A stretch of DNA of 64,000 bases, from NCBI RefSeq assembly GCF_017873955.1, contig NZ_JAGGKS010000005.1, positions 186,001-250,000 of the forward strand, given 5' to 3'. Shown here in pieces: positions 43,264 to 52,986 of this stretch (position 1 is its first letter; each line of letters begins with the position of its first letter). Below the pieces are notes generated by a model. That model saw nothing but the letters and a program-made list of their open reading frames with translations. It was not told the DNA's origin and ran no database searches. The position numbers and the translations under genes are program-made. The stretch is from Sedimentibacter acidaminivorans (GTDB lineage Bacteria; Bacillota; Clostridia; Tissierellales; Sedimentibacteraceae).

Positions 43264-44160
43264 ATGGATGAAATGAAGTTGTATTCACCTAGAGTTATGA
43301 AAGAAATATTAGAAAAGTATGGATTTAAGTTTAGTAAAGGACTTGGACAAAATTTTCTAATTGATGGTAATATAATAAATAAAATAGTGGAAGCTGCAGA
43401 TATAGATGAAAATTCTGGTGTAATAGAAATTGGACCTGGTTTTGGAACATTAACTCAAGGTTTATGTAAAAAGGCAAAAAAAGTTGTAGCAATAGAAATT
43501 GATAAAAGTTTAAAAGGTGTTCATAAAGAAACACTTAAGTATGATAATATAAAAATAGTATATGAAGATTTTATGAAAATTGATGTTGATAAGCTTATAG
43601 AAGAAGAATTTGCTGGAATGGATGTAAAATTAGTTGCTAATCTTCCATATTATATAACAACACCAATTATTATGAAAATTCTTGAAGATAAATATAAAAT
43701 ATCAAGGATAGTAGTAATGGTTCAAAAGGAAGTTGCAAATAGATTAAATGCTAAACCTGGAACAAAAGAGTATAGTGCAATATCACTTGCAGTTCAATAT
43801 AGAGCAAATACAAATGTTACTATGATTGTTCCTAGTTCTGTTTTCATGCCTAGACCTAAGGTAGATTCAGCTGTAATAGCATTAGATATATTAAAAGAAC
43901 CAAGAATAAATATAATAGATGAAAAAATGCTTTTTGAAGTTATAAGAGGCTCCTTTAATCAAAGAAGAAAAACTATACTTAATGGACTTAGCAATAAATT
44001 TGATTGTTCTAAGGAAACTATTAAAGAAGTTCTTCAAAATGTAAATATTGACCCTGGAATTAGAGGAGAAAACTTAACAATTGAAGAATTTGGGAAAATT
44101 TCAGATGAAATGAGCAGGTTCTTTGAAGCCTCTAGTAAAAATATTATAAATGAAATGTAA
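43264..44160 (+). CDS. ksgA: 16S rRNA dimethyladenosine transferase
   Basis: A 298-residue KsgA/RsmA enzyme that dimethylates two adjacent adenines near the 3' end of 16S rRNA. LGQNFLIDGNIINKIV near residue 28, the SAM motif VIEIGPGFGTLTQGL, the catalytic motif NLPYYITTPIIMKIL near 126, and FMPRPKVDSAVIAL are decisive. The C-terminal helical domain is complete. ATG 43264 lies 35 bases after rnmV with GGGG-type upstream sequence. It is cotranscribed with rnmV. Confidence 0.96.
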   Translation: MDEMKLYSPRVMKEILEKYGFKFSKGLGQNFLIDGNIINKIVEAADIDENSGVIEIGPGFGTLTQGLCKKAKKVVAIEIDKSLKGVHKETLKYDNIKIVYEDFMKIDVDKLIEEEFAGMDVKLVANLPYYITTPIIMKILEDKYKISRIVVMVQKEVANRLNAKPGTKEYSAISLAVQYRANTNVTMIVPSSVFMPRPKVDSAVIALDILKEPRINIIDEKMLFEVIRGSFNQRRKTILNGLSNKFDCSKETIKEVLQNVNIDPGIRGENLTIEEFGKISDEMSRFFEASSKNIINEM

Positions 44161-44213
44161 AAGGGACATATAAAAGTCTCTATGCATATAAAAAATGAAA
44201 TGGAGGATTTTCT

Positions 44214-44762
44214 ATGAAAATTTATACAAAAACAGGTGATAAGGGTCAAACTTCACTTTATGACGGAACTAGAATAGACAAAGATTCTCTAAGGGTAGAA
44301 GCTTATGGTACAATTGACGAACTTAATTCTTCAATTGGATTTGCTTCTAAATTTGTAGAAGATAAATACATAAGTGATATACTATTTAAAATTCAAAAAA
44401 GGTTATTTTTTGTAGCAGGAGAACTTGCAACATTAGAAGAAGGAAAATTTAATTATAAAATAAAAGAAGAAGATATTGAAGGGCTTGAAAAAATAATTGA
44501 TGGGTGCTTACCTAAAATTAATCAGGCAGATGCTTTCATAGTACCAGGAACATCTAAAGCCTCAGCTGCATTACATATGTCTAGAACGATATGTAGGAGA
44601 GCAGAAAGAAGAATAATAACATTAAAGAAACATGAAGAGGTAAGTGATGTATTATTAAAATTTGTTAATAGACTTTCAGATGTCTTGTATTCATTTGCTA
44701 GATATCTAGAAGAAGAAAGAGTAATTATGGATTTTAAAGCATTTTACGAAGAAAAATTATAG
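44214..44762 (+). CDS. PduO-type corrinoid adenosyltransferase
   Basis: A 182-residue ATP:cob(I)alamin adenosyltransferase of the PduO/MMAB family, forming the Co-C bond of adenosylcobalamin. The N-terminal YTKTGDKGQTSLYDG is the ATP-binding motif. EAYGTIDELNSSIGF near residue 40, PGTSKASAALHMSRTICRRAERR (catalytic Arg cluster) and FVNRLSDVLYSFARYLE complete the family pattern. ATG 44214 has TGGAGG upstream. It sits about 5 kb from the B12 gene region but has no riboswitch of its own. A terminator follows. Confidence 0.94.
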   Translation: MKIYTKTGDKGQTSLYDGTRIDKDSLRVEAYGTIDELNSSIGFASKFVEDKYISDILFKIQKRLFFVAGELATLEEGKFNYKIKEEDIEGLEKIIDGCLPKINQADAFIVPGTSKASAALHMSRTICRRAERRIITLKKHEEVSDVLLKFVNRLSDVLYSFARYLEEERVIMDFKAFYEEKL

Positions 44763-44792
44763 AAATGCGAGTATCCTTATGGTGCGGACAAT

Positions 44793-44823
44793 AAAAAATC
44801 CGAACTATAGGGATTTTTTATTT
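44793..44823 (+). terminator. Terminator after the adenosyltransferase gene
   Basis: AAAAAATCC (44793-44801) pairs with GGATTTTTT (44811-44819), running into T-rich sequence. Confidence 0.75.
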
Positions 44824-44828
44824 AATGC

Positions 44829-44856
44829 TTTACAAAAAAATTTTTTGTGCTATTAT
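44829..44856 (+). promoter_or_regulatory. Putative promoter of the LCP gene
   Basis: TTTACA (44829-44834), a 16-base spacer and TATTAT (44851-44856), 60 bases before the start codon. Confidence 0.4.
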
Positions 44857-44916
44857 ATAGAATGGTAATACGAAAAGATGTTATTAAATGTTAGCAATAT
44901 TATGGAGGATTAAAAA

Positions 44917-45852
44917 TTGAAATATTTTTTCAAAGTGTTTTTTACTTCGCTAGCCTGTTTTACGATCATAATTGCAGGTTGTATATATTTATATAGCGAA
45001 AAAAACGTAGAAGCAACGGATATATTTAGAATGATAACTGGTAAAACAGAAGAAAATCCAAATGATACACCTTTGCAAAAGGCAATTGTGAAAAAGGGAA
45101 GAGTAAATATTTTGTTACTTGGGCTTGAACATGAAAGAACAGATACAATTATGGTTGCAAGTTATGATACAAAAACTAAAGAAATTGATATTATTTCAAT
45201 ACCTAGAGATACATATTGTGAAAGAGATGGATTTGTAAATAGTGCAAATAATAAGATTAATACTGTGTATACTGTTAAAGGTATAGAAGGCCTTGAAGAA
45301 GTGATTAAAAGGTTGACTGGTATAACTATAGATAAATATGCTACCATTGATTATGATGGTGTAAGAGCAGCTGTAGATGCAGTTGATGGAGTAGAGGTTG
45401 ATGTACCATTTCATATGAAATATGCAGACCCATATTCAGATCCACCTCTTTACATAGACATACCAAAAGGTAAACAAACTATTTATGGTGACAAGGCTAT
45501 GGAGTTTTTGCGATTTAGGAAGACAAATTACAAGGGTTACTCGGGATATGCAAAGGGAGATCTAGGTAGGATAGAAACGCAACAGCAATTTATTAAATCA
45601 GCTATTAAAAAAGCTTTAAGCTTTAAGCTTCCTAAAGTTATTAGTGAAGTATACCCATATATAGGAACAGACTTGTCTTTGGCAGAATGTACGTCTTTAG
45701 GGGTTAGTTCAATTGGTATGTCAACTGAAAACATAAGCTTACACGTTTTGCCAGGAAGTACGGAAACTAGAAATGGACTATCGTTTTATATGCCAAAATC
45801 TGATGAAATATTAAGTTTGATATATGAAATATACGATATAGAACTAGATTAA
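44917..45852 (+). CDS. LytR-CpsA-Psr (LCP) family glycopolymer transferase
   Basis: A 311-residue membrane-anchored LCP protein that attaches undecaprenyl-linked wall polymers to peptidoglycan. It has one N-terminal membrane helix (about 7-27). The LCP core has RVNILLLGLEHERTDTIMVA, the Arg/Asp pyrophosphate site DIISIPRDTYCE, and FLRFRKTNYKGYSGYAKGDL with conserved Arg residues, then GRIETQQQFIKS. It starts at TTG 44917 behind TGGAGG. It is a plausible partner for the secondary wall polymer made by the csaB/tagA genes far upstream in this window, but that link is inference. A terminator follows. Confidence 0.92.
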   Translation: MKYFFKVFFTSLACFTIIIAGCIYLYSEKNVEATDIFRMITGKTEENPNDTPLQKAIVKKGRVNILLLGLEHERTDTIMVASYDTKTKEIDIISIPRDTYCERDGFVNSANNKINTVYTVKGIEGLEEVIKRLTGITIDKYATIDYDGVRAAVDAVDGVEVDVPFHMKYADPYSDPPLYIDIPKGKQTIYGDKAMEFLRFRKTNYKGYSGYAKGDLGRIETQQQFIKSAIKKALSFKLPKVISEVYPYIGTDLSLAECTSLGVSSIGMSTENISLHVLPGSTETRNGLSFYMPKSDEILSLIYEIYDIELD

Positions 45853-45865
45853 TAAATATTGATTA

Positions 45866-45905
45866 TAGGCCTCACAATGTATTGTATTATTGTTAGGCTT
45901 TTTTC
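45866..45905 (+). terminator. Terminator after the LCP gene
   Basis: GCCTCACAAT and ATTGTTAGGC form a 10-bp stem with one mismatch, followed by six T. Confidence 0.75.
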
Positions 45906-46006
45906 AAAATATTGTATTTATAACAAAAGTAAAGGTATTTTTAAGATAGTTTGTATTATAATAATAAAGTTAAGTTAATGTATAGGTTTAATATAGAGGA
46001 GCACAC

Positions 46007-47728
46007 ATGCTAAAAATATTTAAAAAATTAAAAAAATTCTCAGTTATGATTGCTGGAGTTTTAATATTTGTTTTATTACAAACACTATGTGATTTAAACA
46101 TCCCATCATTAATGGCGGATATTGTTAATAATGGTATATTAAAAAATAACGTTCCGTATGTAATAAGTGCAGGGATTAAAATGCTAATTTTTACTATAGG
46201 AATCGTAGTATTTAGTGTTTTATCAAACTTATTATCTTCAGTTGTATCAGCAAAATTTTCTGAAAAATTGAGAAACGAAATATTTGAAAAGGTTGAAAAC
46301 TTTTCACTAGATGAATTTAATAAATTTGGTACAGCTTCATTAATTACAAGAAGTACTAATGATGTAACTCAAATTCAAATGGTAGTATTAGTTATATTGC
46401 GTATGATGGTTATGGCACCTATTATGACATTAGGTGGTATTTTTATGGCAATAAAAACAGATGCTGGTTTATCTTGGGTTTTAATGATTGCTCTACCAGC
46501 AATTGTTGTACTTGTTTTAATTGTATTGAAATTTGGTGGAAAACTATTTGCTTCAATGCAAGTAAAGCTTGATAAGGTAAATTTAGTTATGAGAGAAAAT
46601 TTAACTGGAATTAGAGTTATTAGAGCTTTTGATAGAATTGATTATGAAAAGGCTAGATTTAAAACAGCAAATGATGATTTAACTGAAACAGCAATAAAGG
46701 CAAATAAAATTATGGCAATTTTAATGCCTGGAATATTGATTATATTAAATTTCACAACTATAGCAATAGTGTGGTTTGGTGCAAAACGTATTAATATAGG
46801 AGAAATGCAAATAGGATCATTAATGGCATATATTCAATATGCATCGCTAATTTTATTTTCTTTTGTTATGATGTCCATGCTTTTTGTGATGGTACCAAGA
46901 GCTGCTGCATCAGCTAAGAGAATAAATGAAGTTTTAGAAACGGAAACAACTATAAAAGAACCATTAGATTTAAAATATTCTAATGATGAATTAAAAGGAG
47001 AAGTAGAATTTAGGAATGTTTCATTTTCTTATTCAGGGGCAGATGAACCAGTACTTAAAAATATTAGTTTTAAAGCTTCAAAAGGTGAAGTAACTGCAAT
47101 CATTGGAGGTACAGGTTCAGGTAAATCAACACTTATAAATCTTATACCTAGATTTTATAATGTTACAGAAGGTGAAATACTTGTAGATAATGTTAATATA
47201 AAGGATATGTCACAACATTATCTTAGAAATAAAATTGGTATAGTTCCTCAAAAAGCCGTTTTGTTCTCAGGAACTATAAGGGATAATATAAAGTATGGTA
47301 AAGAAGATGCAACTGATGATGAAATTAGTAATGCTTTGGATATAGCAGAGGCAACAGAATTTGTATCAGAAATGGAAAGTGGCGTAGATACATTTATTGC
47401 TCAGGGTGGAAAAAATGTATCAGGTGGACAAAAACAAAGATTATCAATTGCAAGAGCTTTGGTTCGTAAGCCTGAAATATATATTTTTGATGATAGTTTT
47501 TCAGCCCTCGATTCAAAAACAGATGCTAAGGTAAGAAAATCATTGCTGTCAGTGACAAAAAACTCTGCGGTAATAATAGTAGCTCAAAAAATAAGTTCAA
47601 TCATTAACGCAGACAGGATTATTGTTTTAGATGAAGGTGTAATATCTGGAATAGGAACACATAATGAACTTATGAAGAACAATGATGTTTATAGGGAAAT
47701 GGCATCTTCCCAATTAAGAGAGGAGTAA
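46007..47728 (+). CDS. ABC exporter half-transporter, degenerate ATPase subunit
   Basis: A 573-residue membrane/ATPase fusion. Six membrane helices (about 15-310) are followed by a nucleotide-binding domain with Walker A GGTGSGKST and signature VSGGQKQR. Walker B reads YIFDDS, with Asp where the catalytic Glu belongs. The H-loop reads IVAQKIS, with Gln instead of His. Both changes match the degenerate site of heterodimeric exporters such as TM287/288 and BmrC/BmrD. ATG 46007 follows GAGGAG. The partner gene begins 5 bases after it. Substrates of the family are lipids or drugs; none can be assigned here. Confidence 0.93.
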   Translation: MLKIFKKLKKFSVMIAGVLIFVLLQTLCDLNIPSLMADIVNNGILKNNVPYVISAGIKMLIFTIGIVVFSVLSNLLSSVVSAKFSEKLRNEIFEKVENFSLDEFNKFGTASLITRSTNDVTQIQMVVLVILRMMVMAPIMTLGGIFMAIKTDAGLSWVLMIALPAIVVLVLIVLKFGGKLFASMQVKLDKVNLVMRENLTGIRVIRAFDRIDYEKARFKTANDDLTETAIKANKIMAILMPGILIILNFTTIAIVWFGAKRINIGEMQIGSLMAYIQYASLILFSFVMMSMLFVMVPRAAASAKRINEVLETETTIKEPLDLKYSNDELKGEVEFRNVSFSYSGADEPVLKNISFKASKGEVTAIIGGTGSGKSTLINLIPRFYNVTEGEILVDNVNIKDMSQHYLRNKIGIVPQKAVLFSGTIRDNIKYGKEDATDDEISNALDIAEATEFVSEMESGVDTFIAQGGKNVSGGQKQRLSIARALVRKPEIYIFDDSFSALDSKTDAKVRKSLLSVTKNSAVIIVAQKISSIINADRIIVLDEGVISGIGTHNELMKNNDVYREMASSQLREE

Positions 47729-47733
47729 CTTTA

Positions 47734-49557
47734 ATGAGCGATAGAAATAATCAAAGGCGTTCTGGTGGTCATGGTCCTATGAGGGGTGGTAGACCAGTTG
47801 AAAAAGCTAAGGATTTTAAAAATAGTGGAAAAAGGTTGCTTATTTCTTTTAAGCCTCAGATATATAGAATAATAACAGTATTTATAACTTCTATAATAAG
47901 TGTAATTTTTTCTATTCTTAGTCCTAAAGTGTTAGGAAAAGGAACTGATGCATTAGTAGAAGGAGTAAAAACTGGAATTTTTAACTTTGAATATATAAAA
48001 ACAATAATAATGTATTTGTTTGTATTGTATATAGTTAGTTCTCTATTTTCATATATTCAGGAATATATAATGGCAAGTGTTTCTCAAAATGTTGTTAGAA
48101 AAATGAGAGATGATGTATCTGATAAAATTAATAAATTACCACTGAAATATTTTGACCAAAATGCTGTTGGAGATATTTTAAGCAGAGTTACAAATGATAC
48201 TGAAACTATTAGTACAACATTGCAAAGAGGAGTAACTCAAATAATATCATCATTAGTTACTGTTGTTGGAATCTTAATAATAATGATGACAATAAGTCCA
48301 TTGTTGACTTTTATTACATTGATTTCTATTCCTTTATCAATGTTTGCTATTATTTTTGTAATGAAGCACTCACAAAAATATTTTAAGGGTCAGCAAAAGA
48401 AACTAGGAGAATTAAATGGTCATGTAGAAGAAATTTTTTCAGGCCATATAATTGTTAAAGCCTATGGTAAAGAAAATGATGCAATAGAAAAGTTTAATAA
48501 AATAAATCAGGATTTAGCAACAACGGCTTGGAAAGCTCAGTTTTTTTCAGGTATAATAATGCCCATTAACAACCTAATAAGCAACTTAGGCTATGTTTTA
48601 ATTTCAATAGTTGGTGCAATTTTGGGGATAAGAGGGATAATTTCAATTGGTAGCATTCAAGCCTTTCTGCAATACAACAAACAATTAAATCATCCTATAG
48701 CAATGTTGGGTCAAATATCAAATCAGCTTCAATCAGCCGTTGCTGCTGCTGAAAGGGTATTTCAAATAATTGATGAAGTTGAAGAACTTAAAGATGAAAC
48801 AAATTCTACAGAACTTAAGAGTATTAAGGGAGATGTAGAATTTAAAAATGTAAAGTTTGGATATGACAAAGATTCTGTTTTAATAAAAGATATGAATATA
48901 TCGGCTAAAGAAGGTCAAACTGTCGCAATAGTTGGACCTACAGGTGCAGGAAAAACAACTCTTGTAAATCTCTTAATGCGTTTTTATGAAGTAAATAATG
49001 GGAAAATTACAATAGATGGAACGAATATAAACCACATAAAAAGAAATAGTTTACGACATCACATTGGTATGGTTTTGCAAGATACTTGGTTATTTAATGG
49101 AACAATTAAAGAAAATATAGCATATGGACGAGAAAATGCAACTGATGAAGAAATAATAAATGCAGCTAAAGCAGCACAAGCCCATCACTTTATAAAGACT
49201 TTATCCGATGGATATGATACGGTCTTAAACGAAGAGGGAACAAATTTATCACAAGGTCAGAAACAATTATTAACAATTGCTAGGGCTTTTCTTTCTAATC
49301 CTGGAATATTGATACTTGATGAAGCAACAAGTAGCATAGATACTCGTACTGAAATTCAAATTCAAAAAGCTATGTCAAATTTAGCACATGGAAGAACTAG
49401 TTTTATAATCGCTCATAGATTGTCAACTATAAAAAATGCAGATTTGATTATGGTTATGAATCATGGAGATGTTATAGAATCAGGTACACATACAGAACTT
49501 TTAAATCAAAGTGGATTTTATGCAGATTTATATAATAGTCAGTTTAGTGTTAATTGA
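47734..49557 (+). CDS. ABC exporter half-transporter, catalytically competent subunit
   Basis: A 607-residue partner of the preceding half-transporter. A charged Gly/Arg-rich N terminus of about 30 residues precedes six membrane helices. The ATPase has Walker A GPTGAGKTT, signature LSQGQKQLL, Walker B ILILDEATSSID with the catalytic Glu, and H-loop IIAHRLST, all canonical. This subunit should carry the active hydrolysis site of a heterodimer. ATG 47734 lies 5 bases after the partner, with AGAGGAG upstream. The B12 riboswitch region begins after it. No link to B12 is implied. Confidence 0.93.
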   Translation: MSDRNNQRRSGGHGPMRGGRPVEKAKDFKNSGKRLLISFKPQIYRIITVFITSIISVIFSILSPKVLGKGTDALVEGVKTGIFNFEYIKTIIMYLFVLYIVSSLFSYIQEYIMASVSQNVVRKMRDDVSDKINKLPLKYFDQNAVGDILSRVTNDTETISTTLQRGVTQIISSLVTVVGILIIMMTISPLLTFITLISIPLSMFAIIFVMKHSQKYFKGQQKKLGELNGHVEEIFSGHIIVKAYGKENDAIEKFNKINQDLATTAWKAQFFSGIIMPINNLISNLGYVLISIVGAILGIRGIISIGSIQAFLQYNKQLNHPIAMLGQISNQLQSAVAAAERVFQIIDEVEELKDETNSTELKSIKGDVEFKNVKFGYDKDSVLIKDMNISAKEGQTVAIVGPTGAGKTTLVNLLMRFYEVNNGKITIDGTNINHIKRNSLRHHIGMVLQDTWLFNGTIKENIAYGRENATDEEIINAAKAAQAHHFIKTLSDGYDTVLNEEGTNLSQGQKQLLTIARAFLSNPGILILDEATSSIDTRTEIQIQKAMSNLAHGRTSFIIAHRLSTIKNADLIMVMNHGDVIESGTHTELLNQSGFYADLYNSQFSVN

Positions 49558-49579
49558 TGTACTGTTATTAGAAAATTTC

Positions 49580-49608
49580 TTGACAATAAAAAACAGTTAT
49601 GGTAGAGT
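49580..49608 (+). promoter_or_regulatory. Promoter of the corrinoid importer leader
   Basis: TTGACA (49580-49585), a 17-base spacer and TAGAGT (49603-49608), about 65 bases before the riboswitch begins. Confidence 0.6.
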
Positions 49609-49673
49609 TTAATTACTCAATATAAGAAATCATAATAATGAATATGAAAATTTGAAAATTAAATAATAAAAAT

Positions 49674-49852
49674 TATAGGTTTTTATGATTAAAAGGGAAA
49701 GCGGTTAAAGTCCGCTACAGCCCCCGCTACTGTAATTGGAACGAAATCAAATTATACCACTGGATTATTTCTGGGAAGGTTTTGAGAGTAGGTTAATCCA
49801 TAAGTCAGGAGACCTGCCTATGAATTTTATGAATAAGTCTTCGGTGGGAAGT
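49674..49852 (+). ncRNA. Cobalamin riboswitch (copy 1)
   Basis: The core carries the cobalamin aptamer hallmarks in order: AAAGGGAAAGCGG near 49692, the B12-box-like GCCCCCGCTACTGTAAT at about 49720, the P-arm CTGGGAAGG, AAGTCAGGAGACCTGCC near 49802, and a 3' GTCTTCGG pseudoknot arm near 49838. A terminator follows at 49881, so binding of adenosylcobalamin should shut off the importer genes downstream. It is almost identical to the copy at 53074. The 405-base stretch from the ABC exporter to the BtuF gene otherwise holds only the promoter, this element and the terminator. Confidence 0.95.
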
Positions 49853-49880
49853 TATTATTTTTATGTCTATTCAGCATATT

Positions 49881-49912
49881 AACCATAGCCGTACGGCTAT
49901 GGTTTTTGTTTT
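49881..49912 (+). terminator. Riboswitch expression-platform terminator (copy 1)
   Basis: ACCATAGCCG-TA-CGGCTATGGT, a perfect 10-bp stem followed by TTTTGTTTTG, 51 bases upstream of the BtuF-type gene. Confidence 0.88.
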
Positions 49913-49962
49913 GTATAACGATTTTGTTTGAGCTAAAAATATATTTAAATTTGGAGGAAAAA

Positions 49963-51033
49963 ATGAATAAAACTAAATTTTTAGCATTGCTAATTATAGC
50001 TTTAATGCTAATTATATTAATCACAGGGTGCAGCAAGAATAATTCAGGCGATGCTACTCCTGAAACTTCAGCGCCAAGCACAGAAAATACTGAAGTAAGT
50101 AACAAAGAGGAAAACAATGCATCAGAAACACCAGAAAATAATGATGCTGTTTCTGAATATGGAGTTACTATTAATGATGAAGATGTAACTTTTGAAGATT
50201 ATACAGGAGAAATGGTAACTATTAAAAAAAATCCTGAAAGAGTAGTATGCTTATACAATTCTTACTTAGATATTTATTATAGTTGTGGTGGAGAAGTTGT
50301 AGGAAGAGTAAAAGAATCAGAAGAAAAACCAGTTGAAGAATCTCTAAAAGCTGAAGTTGTTGGAACATCAGGAGCTCCAAGCTTAGAAAAGGTATTAGAA
50401 CTACAGCCTGAACTAGTAATCATGACAAGTGGATTTAGCGGACAAACAGAAATGATTCCTACATTAAAAGAAAACAATATACAAGTTATAGCTATTAAGA
50501 ATGATTACTTAGAGGATTACTATAAATCAGTAAGGCTATTTACAGCAATTACTGGAAGAGAAGATTTGTACCAAGAACAAATGGATAAAGTAAAAAAAGG
50601 CGTAGACAAAATAGTTGAAAAAGCACCAACGGATAAAAAATATAAAGTGCTTATATTATTTGCATCAGCAAAAAGTCTTACTGTGAGAAATTCAGAGTCA
50701 ATGGTTGGTGAAATGTTAAAAGATTTAAACACAATTAATATATCAGATACACAAACCGATCCATCAAATGCTAAGGTATTTAGTATGGAAAAGATAATTC
50801 AAGAGGATCCAGATTTTATATTTGTTCAAACTATGGGAAGTGACCATGAAAAAATAATGGAGAGGCTTAAAAGTGATGCAGAGGATAATCCAGCTTGGGC
50901 ATCTTTAAAAGCAGTTAAAAATGATAAATATATAGTTTTACCAAAGGACTTATATATGTATAAGCCTAATGATAGATATCCAGAGGCATATAAAGGTTTA
51001 GCTGAAATTCTTTATCTAGAGGTATATAAATAA
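49963..51033 (+). CDS. Corrinoid ABC transporter, substrate-binding lipoprotein (BtuF type)
   Basis: A 356-residue exported lipoprotein. The signal is FLALLIIALMLIILITGCSK with lipobox LITGC, then a Ser/Thr/Asn/Glu-rich linker (about 25-70). The PBP class III fold has ERVVCLYNSYLDIYYSCGGE, LQPELVIMTSGF and DPDFIFVQTMGSDHE. It belongs to the FepB/BtuF superfamily, which binds siderophores, heme or corrinoids. The cobalamin riboswitch upstream makes corrinoid the likely ligand. ATG 49963 has GGAGG; the frame before it runs into the terminator. It is the first of three genes. Confidence 0.88.
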   Translation: MNKTKFLALLIIALMLIILITGCSKNNSGDATPETSAPSTENTEVSNKEENNASETPENNDAVSEYGVTINDEDVTFEDYTGEMVTIKKNPERVVCLYNSYLDIYYSCGGEVVGRVKESEEKPVEESLKAEVVGTSGAPSLEKVLELQPELVIMTSGFSGQTEMIPTLKENNIQVIAIKNDYLEDYYKSVRLFTAITGREDLYQEQMDKVKKGVDKIVEKAPTDKKYKVLILFASAKSLTVRNSESMVGEMLKDLNTINISDTQTDPSNAKVFSMEKIIQEDPDFIFVQTMGSDHEKIMERLKSDAEDNPAWASLKAVKNDKYIVLPKDLYMYKPNDRYPEAYKGLAEILYLEVYK

Positions 51034-51057
51034 CAGTAATTAAGGAGATTAGGCATA

Positions 51058-52062
51058 ATGAATAGCAGCAATACAAAGCAAGAAGGCATTAAGAAAAAGC
51101 TTATATTATTAATATTTATGATAATAGCTGTGTTGAGTTTTTTTATTAGTATTGGAAACGGAGCCGTCAAGATATCATTTAAAGAAATATTAAATGCAGT
51201 TTTATTTGAAGAAGCTACTGTGAATTATCAAATAATATGGAATGTTAGATTACCAAGAACCATTGTTGCAGCATTGGTAGGAACATGTCTTGCTTTATCA
51301 GGGGCGATATTACAAGGGGTGATGAGAAACCCTTTGGCAGGACCAAATATTATTGGAGTTTCTGCAGGTGCAGGTCTTTTGACTTTGATTGTGCTTATAA
51401 TTTTTCCTAGCTATTACTTTTTGGCTCCTGCAGGAGCATTTGTGGGAGCTTTATTAGCTACTCTTCTAATTTATTTTCTTGCATGGAAAGAGGGAGTGGT
51501 TCCAATGAGACTTATATTAGCTGGTGTAGCAGTTTCATCACTTTTAGGGGCAGGAACTAATGCTATTATGACATTCTATCCAGATAAGGTTTCAGGAATA
51601 ATTGGATTTATGGTAGGAGGATTATCTGCTACTAATTGGAGACATGTCTCGACAATATTTCCATATGCTACTATCGGGATAATATTATTGTTATTTATAC
51701 CAAATAAATTAAATATACTAATGTTAGGTGATGAGGTTGCAACTGGACTTGGAATAAATGTAGAGAAAACAAGATTTTTATTTATAATAATTTCTTCTTT
51801 ACTTGCAGGGGCAGCAGTGAGCGTAGCTGGACTACTAGGTTTCGTAGGATTGATTGTTCCACATATTACAAGATTGTTTATTGGGTCTGATTATAGATAT
51901 TTATTGCCGGCAACAATTTTTACAGGTTCTAGCATAGTAGTTATTTGTGATACCATATCGAGGGTAATTTTTGCCCCTATGGAAATACCTGTTGGAATTA
52001 TTATGTCAGCATTAGGAGCACCATTTTTTCTATATTTACTTAGAAGAAGGGAGAAGAATTAA
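51058..52062 (+). CDS. btuC: Corrinoid ABC transporter, permease (BtuC/FecCD type)
   Basis: A 334-residue FecCD-family permease with about ten membrane helices. Conserved blocks are NVRLPRTIVAALVGTCLALSG, GVMRNPLAGPNIIGVSAGAGL, SSLLAGAAVSVAGLLGFVGLIVPHITR (the coupling-helix region) and LLPATIFTGSSIVVICDTISR. It moves a corrinoid across the membrane together with the ATPase encoded next. ATG 51058 follows AAGGAG. The substrate is inferred from the riboswitch; otherwise it could serve siderophores. Confidence 0.9.
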   Translation: MNSSNTKQEGIKKKLILLIFMIIAVLSFFISIGNGAVKISFKEILNAVLFEEATVNYQIIWNVRLPRTIVAALVGTCLALSGAILQGVMRNPLAGPNIIGVSAGAGLLTLIVLIIFPSYYFLAPAGAFVGALLATLLIYFLAWKEGVVPMRLILAGVAVSSLLGAGTNAIMTFYPDKVSGIIGFMVGGLSATNWRHVSTIFPYATIGIILLLFIPNKLNILMLGDEVATGLGINVEKTRFLFIIISSLLAGAAVSVAGLLGFVGLIVPHITRLFIGSDYRYLLPATIFTGSSIVVICDTISRVIFAPMEIPVGIIMSALGAPFFLYLLRRREKN

Positions 52063-52063
52063 A

Positions 52064-52846
52064 ATGGAATTAACAGTAAAGAACTTAGATGTTAAATATA
52101 GTGATAAAAAAATAGTTAAAGATGTTAGTTTTCACATTAATACTGGTGAAATCGCTACAATAATAGGTCCAAATGGTTCTGGAAAATCTACGTTAATAAA
52201 AGCGGTTAGCAGATGCTTAAAAATATCTCGGGGTGATATTTTTTTAGATAAAATTAATATAAAAGAGAAAAAAACAAAGGATATCGCACAAGAACTAGCA
52301 GTGTTGCCACAAGTAAAAAATGTTTCTTCTGATATTTCAATAGAAGAACTAGTTTCTTATGGAAGATATCCACATCTTAAATTTGGTAAAAGATTAGGAA
52401 AAGAAGATAAAGATATTATAGATTGGGCATTAGAGAAAACAGGGTTACAGGATATGAGAAAAAGGTTTGTTATAACACTTTCTGGCGGTGAGCGTCAGAG
52501 GGCTTGGATTGCTATGTCTTTGGCGCAAAAACCTAAAATCTTAATATTAGATGAACCTACAACTTTTTTAGATATATCTTATCAGTTAGAAGTTTTGGAA
52601 TTAGTTAAGGAATTAAATGAAACATTAGGACTGACTGTTGTTATGGTTTTACATGATTTAAATCAAGCCGCTAGGTATTCTGATAAAATATTAGTTATAA
52701 ACAATGGTGAGTTATGTGATTTTGGTGAACCAGACAAAGTAATAAGCAGTTGTTTATTGAAAGATATTTTTAGAATAGATGCAGACATATATGATGATAA
52801 GATAAATAAGTGCACGTATTTTATCCCTAGAAAAACTATCGCATGA
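52064..52846 (+). CDS. btuD: Corrinoid ABC transporter, ATPase (BtuD type)
   Basis: A 260-residue ABC ATPase. Walker A is GPNGSGKST near residue 36, with the Q-loop in LAVLPQ, signature LSGGERQRAWIAM, Walker B ILILDEPTTFLD and H-loop VMVLHDLNQAA. It follows the permease with a one-base gap and completes a BtuFCD-type importer under the first cobalamin riboswitch. The C-terminal tail of about 30 residues resembles that of FepC-like ATPases. No terminator is evident directly after it. Confidence 0.92.
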   Translation: MELTVKNLDVKYSDKKIVKDVSFHINTGEIATIIGPNGSGKSTLIKAVSRCLKISRGDIFLDKINIKEKKTKDIAQELAVLPQVKNVSSDISIEELVSYGRYPHLKFGKRLGKEDKDIIDWALEKTGLQDMRKRFVITLSGGERQRAWIAMSLAQKPKILILDEPTTFLDISYQLEVLELVKELNETLGLTVVMVLHDLNQAARYSDKILVINNGELCDFGEPDKVISSCLLKDIFRIDADIYDDKINKCTYFIPRKTIA

Positions 52847-52986
52847 AATATAGCAGGTGCTTAGTGAATTTCTTAGTTACATCAAAAATTGCTCTATTTA
52901 TATTAGCAAATCCGAATAAACAGTATCGATGAACAGAATAAAGAATTTGAACAAAGACAAAAAAAATAATTGAAATTTTATATTTA

